Of a DNA stretch of 64,000 nucleotides, positions 59,476 to 64,000 are shown piece after piece. The notes beneath the pieces are model-generated. The model made no database searches. It saw nothing but the letters and a program-made list of their open reading frames with translations, and was not told the DNA's origin. The position numbers were made by a program, and so were the translations under genes. Source of the stretch: JAABVD01 sp965204545 (GTDB lineage Bacteria; Verrucomicrobiota; Verrucomicrobiia; Opitutales; UBA2995); contig CBDBFA010000003.1 of NCBI GenBank assembly GCA_965204545.1, positions 3,348,001 through 3,412,000 of the forward strand. Direction: 5' to 3'. Within the stretch, counting starts at the first letter, position 1. Each line of letters begins with the position of its first letter.

Positions 59476-62199
59476 ATGAGAAGTATCATTTTAATTAGTG
59501 TCTTGCTATCGGTCGGGTTACCAATCTTTCCCGCCCAGGCAGCAGAGCGGCTGGAGTTCTGGGACGAGGCTCTTCGTCTGTTCGGCACTGCACCGGTGGG
59601 CGGTGACGTTACCGAAAACCGCGCTCTTCAGGGCAACCGTATTGCTTACTTGCAAGGCGGCAATATCTATCCCGACCAGGACGCGGTCAGGTATTTCTCG
59701 CTCGACTATACCGAAAAGCGCTCCGGGGATTTCAGCGTACGTTTTGACAATGCCGATGGCCATGAGGTTGCCTTGGTGGGCTTTATGCCCGGCCCTTACG
59801 AAAAGGGCTGGACCTTATCGAAGAACGGGTCGCTGCACCTTTCTCTCAAGGCCGTCGGCGTAAAGAACAAAGATGAATGGTCGGTGACCTTGCTTGATAG
59901 AAATGGGGGCAAAGCAACGGGGCGTCTGACCGGATTTGCCCCAGACGGTCAATGGCATGAACTCAACTTGCCCCTTGCCAGCCTTAAGAGCAGTGGCTCT
60001 TTTGATTTTTCGCAATCTGTCGCCTGTCAGCTCGAGCCCAAGCTAAGCCTGGATGGCAGGGTCTGGTTTGACGAAATCTACTTTACCAACGAAAATACGG
60101 GAGAGGAGATTGGCGTAACCGATAAGACGATTGAGCAGCGCCGCGGGGAGGCGAAGGCGAGCCGGTTCCAACGTGTCAAAGAAGCGTTCGAAGACATTGC
60201 ACGGCATACGCCGGCAACCTTGAAGCTGAATGACCGTCACGTTTACTTCCGCGATCTTCTCAACATCCCTTTCGCAAAACTGTGGCTCGGCCAGGATATC
60301 GAAAAAACAAATGCTGAACTGCTGGCCATTTTCACTTCGACCGACCTCAAAGTCCGGGGTGAATACCTGCTGGACGAGCACTGGTGCCTGGCAACGACAC
60401 CGATGCTGATACAAATGTATTACACCTTTGGGTCCAGGGCCGGGCGCATGCCGGGTCGCTTGGAAGAGAAAACGGAAAAAGCCCTGCTTGAATTGCTCTG
60501 GGAACGGACAAAGATTAAAAATGACATCGTCATTGCCCGCCAAAGTACCTGGTGGATGGCCGGCAGTGAAAATCACGACATCAATGCCAAGGTTAGTAAC
60601 CTGCTTTCGTCGCAGATTTTTATGAATGAACCGGCCTATGCCGATCGGGTATATCCCGACCCCGGATGGGGTAGCGGGTATGGCTACGGCAAGCATTCCG
60701 GGGTTTATGAGGGCCGGGCCAGCCTCAAGGACGGCAAAGAATACCTGGCCAAAGATCACTACCAGGCCTGGGTGGATTTCTGGATGGAATGGTTTATGGA
60801 GCGAGCAAAAAAGGGGCCGTTTATCGAAGTGAATTCGCCCGGCTACATGTTGTATTCGTTGGGTTATCTTCAGAGTCTTTACGATCTTTGCCAGGATCAG
60901 CCCTTGCGGGATCAGGCGGGCAGGTTTTTCCATATGGTATGGGCGGACTGGGCCCAGGACCAGATCGCCGGGATTCGCGGCGGCGCTCGAACGCGGGGCT
61001 TAAGGGGCAGGAGTGGCTACGATAGCATGACGCAGTTCGCCAAGTTTCTGCTCGGTGGTCCCGGCGACGCCTGCCACGGCTTTTACCATCTTTTGCTGTC
61101 CGACTATCGCTTGCCGAAGATCATCTGGGAGCTGGCACTGGACCGTGAAAGTCTCGGTGATTTTGCCTACATCTCACGCCGGCCGGGCGAGGAAGAGAAC
61201 GTCTGGCCCAGGCCGCTGGGTAATGAGCGGACCCTGTTGTGTGATACCGAGTCGCGCTTCGTTCGTTACAGTTGGGTAACGCCCGACTACGTGCTGGGCA
61301 CCCAAATGGATCATCCGGCGGCGGTCCACAGTCATCTCAGTTGCGTCTCTCGTTGGGAAGGCATTGTATTCAGTGGCGCGGACAAGATGCCGGTTGATAG
61401 GGCGAGGATCTATCCCTGTACCCTGGCTACCTCCAAACCCAAGATTCAAAAAGACTCCGGATTGGTCGAATATATGGCTAATAACCGTTATTATCGCAGC
61501 GTCCAGCACCGCAACGTCCTGATCACCCAGCAGAGCAGAAACTACTTCCGGGTCAATCCCGAGTGGTTTCCCGCCACTGAGTTTACCCAGCCGATGGGAG
61601 TGCACTTCGGAAAATACCTGGATCGCATAGAAGAAAAAGACGGCTGGGTCTTTGCTCAGAAAGGCAACGCTTATGTGGCGGTGCGGGTCCTTATAGGCGC
61701 AATGCCAGCAGAATATAAACGGTTGTGGGATGCCGGCCAACGTGCAGGTCTGCCTGAGAGGGACCGGCAACTGCAATTGCGAACAGACTGCTATACCTGG
61801 AATGACGACCGCACGGTCATTAAGCTCAAGTATGCCTTTAGCCCAATCATCATCGAAGCAGGTCGCCGCGCAGATTTTGCCACGCTGGAAGATTTTCAAA
61901 AAGCCATACTGTCCAATCCGCTCCGGCTCCTGTCTACCGTGGTGCCCGACTATGAAGTGGTGGTTTACACCGGCAGTGGACCCGGGGCCAAAGAAATCAT
62001 CTTTAACGCCGCCACCACTGAAATACCTACCGTCGGCGACGAATACATCAATTACGCTCCCGCCAAGTTGTACGACAGCCCTTACCTGCAGTCGGACTAT
62101 AACAGCGGCATTGTCACCGTAGAGAAAGGTGATCAAAAACTGATCCTGGATTTCAAGAATGCCCAAACAAAGGAAACGATATCCAAGCTAAAGCTATAG
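59476..62199 (+). CDS. Large secreted protein, candidate polysaccharide lyase/hydrolase (paralog 3)
   Basis: ATG 59476 (907 aa), preceded by AGGAG, gives a signal peptide ('ILISVLLSVGLPIFPAQA'); an in-frame TTG at 59446 is less likely. The layout matches paralog 2: an N-terminal beta-sandwich ('GDFSVRFDN', 'VWFDEIYFTNEN') and the large shared module ('STWWMAGSENHDI', 'FIEVNSPGYM', 'WAQDQIAGIRGGARTR', 'VWPRPLGNERTLL', 'YSWVTPDYVLGTQMDHP'). It is closer to paralog 1 than paralog 2 is. A C-terminal beta domain ends 'KGDQKLILDF'. Its GC content is like the bulk of the window. Confidence 0.72.
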   Translation: MRSIILISVLLSVGLPIFPAQAAERLEFWDEALRLFGTAPVGGDVTENRALQGNRIAYLQGGNIYPDQDAVRYFSLDYTEKRSGDFSVRFDNADGHEVALVGFMPGPYEKGWTLSKNGSLHLSLKAVGVKNKDEWSVTLLDRNGGKATGRLTGFAPDGQWHELNLPLASLKSSGSFDFSQSVACQLEPKLSLDGRVWFDEIYFTNENTGEEIGVTDKTIEQRRGEAKASRFQRVKEAFEDIARHTPATLKLNDRHVYFRDLLNIPFAKLWLGQDIEKTNAELLAIFTSTDLKVRGEYLLDEHWCLATTPMLIQMYYTFGSRAGRMPGRLEEKTEKALLELLWERTKIKNDIVIARQSTWWMAGSENHDINAKVSNLLSSQIFMNEPAYADRVYPDPGWGSGYGYGKHSGVYEGRASLKDGKEYLAKDHYQAWVDFWMEWFMERAKKGPFIEVNSPGYMLYSLGYLQSLYDLCQDQPLRDQAGRFFHMVWADWAQDQIAGIRGGARTRGLRGRSGYDSMTQFAKFLLGGPGDACHGFYHLLLSDYRLPKIIWELALDRESLGDFAYISRRPGEEENVWPRPLGNERTLLCDTESRFVRYSWVTPDYVLGTQMDHPAAVHSHLSCVSRWEGIVFSGADKMPVDRARIYPCTLATSKPKIQKDSGLVEYMANNRYYRSVQHRNVLITQQSRNYFRVNPEWFPATEFTQPMGVHFGKYLDRIEEKDGWVFAQKGNAYVAVRVLIGAMPAEYKRLWDAGQRAGLPERDRQLQLRTDCYTWNDDRTVIKLKYAFSPIIIEAGRRADFATLEDFQKAILSNPLRLLSTVVPDYEVVVYTGSGPGAKEIIFNAATTEIPTVGDEYINYAPAKLYDSPYLQSDYNSGIVTVEKGDQKLILDFKNAQTKETISKLKL

Positions 62200-62207
62200 A
62201 AGCATGA

Positions 62208-62277
62208 CCCCGACTGGCGCGGTGAAATCCAAATCCGAGCCTCATTTTATAGGCCCTGTGGAGGATTCCAGTCGGGG
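62208..62277. repeat. Inverted repeat between convergent genes
   Basis: CCCCGACTGG (62208-62217) pairs perfectly with CCAGTCGGGG (62268-62277). The right arm is inside the last codons of the minus-strand sulfatase. It may terminate transcription from the left, although no T-run follows. Confidence 0.65.
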
Positions 62278-63755
62278 AGCCCGGTCGTATTCTTCTGTTT
62301 CTCAAACTGAATGCGGTACGGTTTCGGGCTATTCAAAGAGGCATCCTCATTTATCATCAAAGGCCTGACTTCATCCCACCATGCGTCATAGGTTTTCAGC
62401 ATCTTTCGGGCGACTTCCGGATACTGCTCGATGACGTTCTTTTGCTCGCCCGGATCGTTCTCGATGTCGTACAGAGCGACCGGGATGTCAGGTGTGCGTG
62501 AATAAACACCGACATACCGCCATTTCTCATTACGCACGGCAAAATCCCGGTATTTGGCTTGGTCCGGATCGGTAATTTTATGCTCAGGCTTGTGTTCGGC
62601 GAAGCTGGCCCCCTTCTTGCCCCATCGGCCGATATGAAAGAAGGTATACCTGTCAGCCCACTTCGCTTTCGGATTTTTGATCAGCGGCACAAGGCTTCTG
62701 CCGTCGAGTTCGAGCTCCTTCGGGATGGTGGCCCCGGCAAATTCGGCGAGCGTTGGAAAGATGTCGTAGTGTCGAGTCAGACGGTCCACATCGATGCCAG
62801 ACTCAATCTTGCCGGGCAGTCGGAAGAAGAGGGGGACTCTCGATCCGCCTTCGTTTGCAGTGCCCTTGTAGCCCTTCATACCGGCGTTGTATGGCAAGAA
62901 CCAGTAACCGCCATTGTCGGTCGTGAAAATGAGCAAGGTATTTTTCGCCAGGCCCCACTCGTCCAGCTTGTTCATGAGGAGGCCCATGTTTTCATCGATA
63001 TTGGCGACCATGCCAAAGTATGCGGCCGTGTCGTCTGGGTGCTCGTCCTCATACATCGCCTTGTATTTCTCATCGACTATCCATGGTGCGTGTGGCGCGT
63101 TTGTCGAAATGTAGGCAAAGAAGGGCTTGTCCTCCTCCTCGCAGCCCTTTATCCAGCCCAGCGCCTGTCGGAAGAAGACGTCTGTGCAGTATCCGGTCGT
63201 TTGGACAAAGGATTTGTTGTGCTTGATGATTGGATCGAAGTAGTTGGAACCCGGAGCATCGGCCTGGCTGCCCGGAAAGCTCATCCCGATTCCGCTTCCA
63301 CCATGGATGAACATCTCATCAAATCCGCGGTTTTGGGGTTGGTATTGGTCCTCATCACCAAGGTGCCACTTGCCAAAGATGCCGGTGACATAACCGGCCT
63401 CCTTCAGAACTTCCGCGATGGTCGTTGCCTTGAGTGTCATACGCTCTCGTTCGAAAATCGTATGGGTGACACCATTCTTGAACGGGGCGCGGCCGGACAT
63501 TAGCGCGGCACGGCTGGGTGCGCAGGTGGGGCTGGCGTGAAAGTCGGTAAAGCGTGTGGATTGGGCGTACAGTTTGTCCAGATTCGGAGTCTTCAGGAAA
63601 GGGTTCCCGTGACAGCCGAGATCCCCATATCCCTGATCGTCGGTCATGACCAGGATGATGTTGGGCTTGCTTCCTTCGAGAGATTCGCTTGCCGCTATGG
63701 CGGTCATGGTTCCGCCGATGCACAGCGCCTGGAGAGCTAGTAGTATTCTATACAT
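62247..63755 (-). CDS. Secreted arylsulfatase-type sulfatase
   Basis: The 502-residue protein has a signal peptide (about 1-22), metal motif 'MTDDQGYGD' at 37-45, the fGly signature with C78 in 'TCAPSRAALMSGRAPF', and the family blocks 'GKWHLGDED' and 'TDNGGYW'. It is the most classical arylsulfatase of the four. Its start lies about 30 bases downstream of the end of the partial cytochrome gene, which is on the same strand, so the two could be cotranscribed. A CTGACTGTC motif is 46 bases upstream. Confidence 0.94.
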   Translation of the reverse strand: MYRILLALQALCIGGTMTAIAASESLEGSKPNIILVMTDDQGYGDLGCHGNPFLKTPNLDKLYAQSTRFTDFHASPTCAPSRAALMSGRAPFKNGVTHTIFERERMTLKATTIAEVLKEAGYVTGIFGKWHLGDEDQYQPQNRGFDEMFIHGGSGIGMSFPGSQADAPGSNYFDPIIKHNKSFVQTTGYCTDVFFRQALGWIKGCEEEDKPFFAYISTNAPHAPWIVDEKYKAMYEDEHPDDTAAYFGMVANIDENMGLLMNKLDEWGLAKNTLLIFTTDNGGYWFLPYNAGMKGYKGTANEGGSRVPLFFRLPGKIESGIDVDRLTRHYDIFPTLAEFAGATIPKELELDGRSLVPLIKNPKAKWADRYTFFHIGRWGKKGASFAEHKPEHKITDPDQAKYRDFAVRNEKWRYVGVYSRTPDIPVALYDIENDPGEQKNVIEQYPEVARKMLKTYDAWWDEVRPLMINEDASLNSPKPYRIQFEKQKNTTGLPDWNPPQGL

Positions 63756-63785
63756 GTTTCGGAGATACGTTTGCAGAAGGACTCT

Positions 63786-64000
63786 CTAATCCGGAAAATT
63801 CTGACTGTCGTCTTCCATCCTCAGGGTTGATAAATAGGCTACGAGATCTCGTAACTCCCGTTTGCTTAAGATCTGCTTCATGGACGGCATGGTGCCAATG
63901 GGCTCGGTCATAGAGGAAATGTCCGACTTTAAGAATGTTTCGATCTTTCCATCAGTTTGTTTCAACTTGATTTCCTCTTCTGTCTCCTCCAGTTGTGCGC
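63786..64000 (-). CDS. C-terminal end of a cytochrome c/heme-domain protein (partial)
   Basis: The gene enters from the right edge and stops at TAG (63788-63786). The last 70 codons read through 'EPIGTMPSMKQILSKRELRDLVAYLSTL', whose key residues are the heme-ligand-type Met in 'TMPSM' and 'KRELRDLVAYL'. This is the usual C-terminus of c-type cytochrome domains in PVC-group membrane dehydrogenase-like proteins. The CXXCH site would be outside the window. What precedes the domain cannot be seen. Confidence 0.8.
   Translation of the reverse strand, partial: AQLEETEEEIKLKQTDGKIETFLKSDISSMTEPIGTMPSMKQILSKRELRDLVAYLSTLRMEDDSQNFPD
63801..63811. promoter_or_regulatory. Operator-like half site CTGACTGTC
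   Basis: The string TTCTGACTGTCG, inside the last codons of the cytochrome gene, matches the left part of the candidate operators at 54630 and 56493 and lies 46 bases upstream of the sulfatase start at 63755. Confidence 0.35.

Overview
The window is bacterial and almost certainly from the Verrucomicrobiota. The best evidence is a complete Verru_Chthon pseudopilin-like cassette (proteins D, B, C, A; 37.3-43.2 kb). It is supported by the sulfatase-rich polysaccharide locus and the C-terminal end of a cytochrome at the right edge. The chromosome is heavily laced with short palindromic and mosaic repeats, which fill most gaps and often form the first or last codons of genes. LAYOUT. (1) 0.2-12.8 kb is a defence operon. 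A type I restriction-modification set (HsdM, HsdS, HsdR) is interleaved with a YhcG-type PD-(D/E)XK nuclease, a Shedu (SduA-like) nuclease, a DUF4062/GHKL-ATPase protein and a YgjP-like metalloprotease. hsdR carries a one-base frameshift near 9219, and its N-terminus is in frame with the gene before it. (2) 13.8-19.1 kb is a toxin-antitoxin-like island: two small unknown genes back to back, a HipA-like kinase with a HIRAN partner, a Phd/PIN pair and a MazEF pair, all separated by repeats. (3) 19.5-36.1 kb holds two convergent operons of an envelope-associated system I cannot name. The minus strand encodes a MotA/TolQ/ExbB-type channel, an actin/Hsp70-like protein with an FHA domain, two VWA proteins with MotB-like N-terminal membrane helices, and a thioredoxin-fold protein without cysteines. 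The plus strand encodes a secreted alpha-helical protein, a coiled-coil protein, a lipoprotein, two TPR membrane proteins, a PEGA plus FGE-like protein and two low-complexity secreted proteins. This is the best candidate for an undescribed system. (4) 36.3-44.7 kb has the Verru_Chthon operon headed by a DJ-1/PfpI gene, then an NAD-dependent epimerase. (5) 45.2-64 kb has cysteine synthase, an isomerase/RhaM/RhaT set for a 6-deoxy sugar, four sulfatases and three paralogous large secreted proteins (695, 879 and 907 aa) that look like an uncharacterised polysaccharide lyase or hydrolase family. REPEATS. A 277-278 bp MITE occurs in two full copies, each with GTAACTACTCAG termini and an 8-bp target duplication, plus one truncated copy; it resembles IS66-type ends. 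Other elements include REP pairs, nested inverted-repeat elements, CATGTCTCAC-ended elements between the Verru_Chthon genes, and hairpin modules whose stems differ while staying complementary. HOW IT FITS. The 45-64 kb locus reads as desulfation and depolymerisation of a sulfated deoxy-sugar polysaccharide outside the cytoplasm, then uptake (RhaT), anomer interconversion (RhaM) and isomerisation. A shared CTGACTGTCAG-like motif lies upstream of several of these genes.
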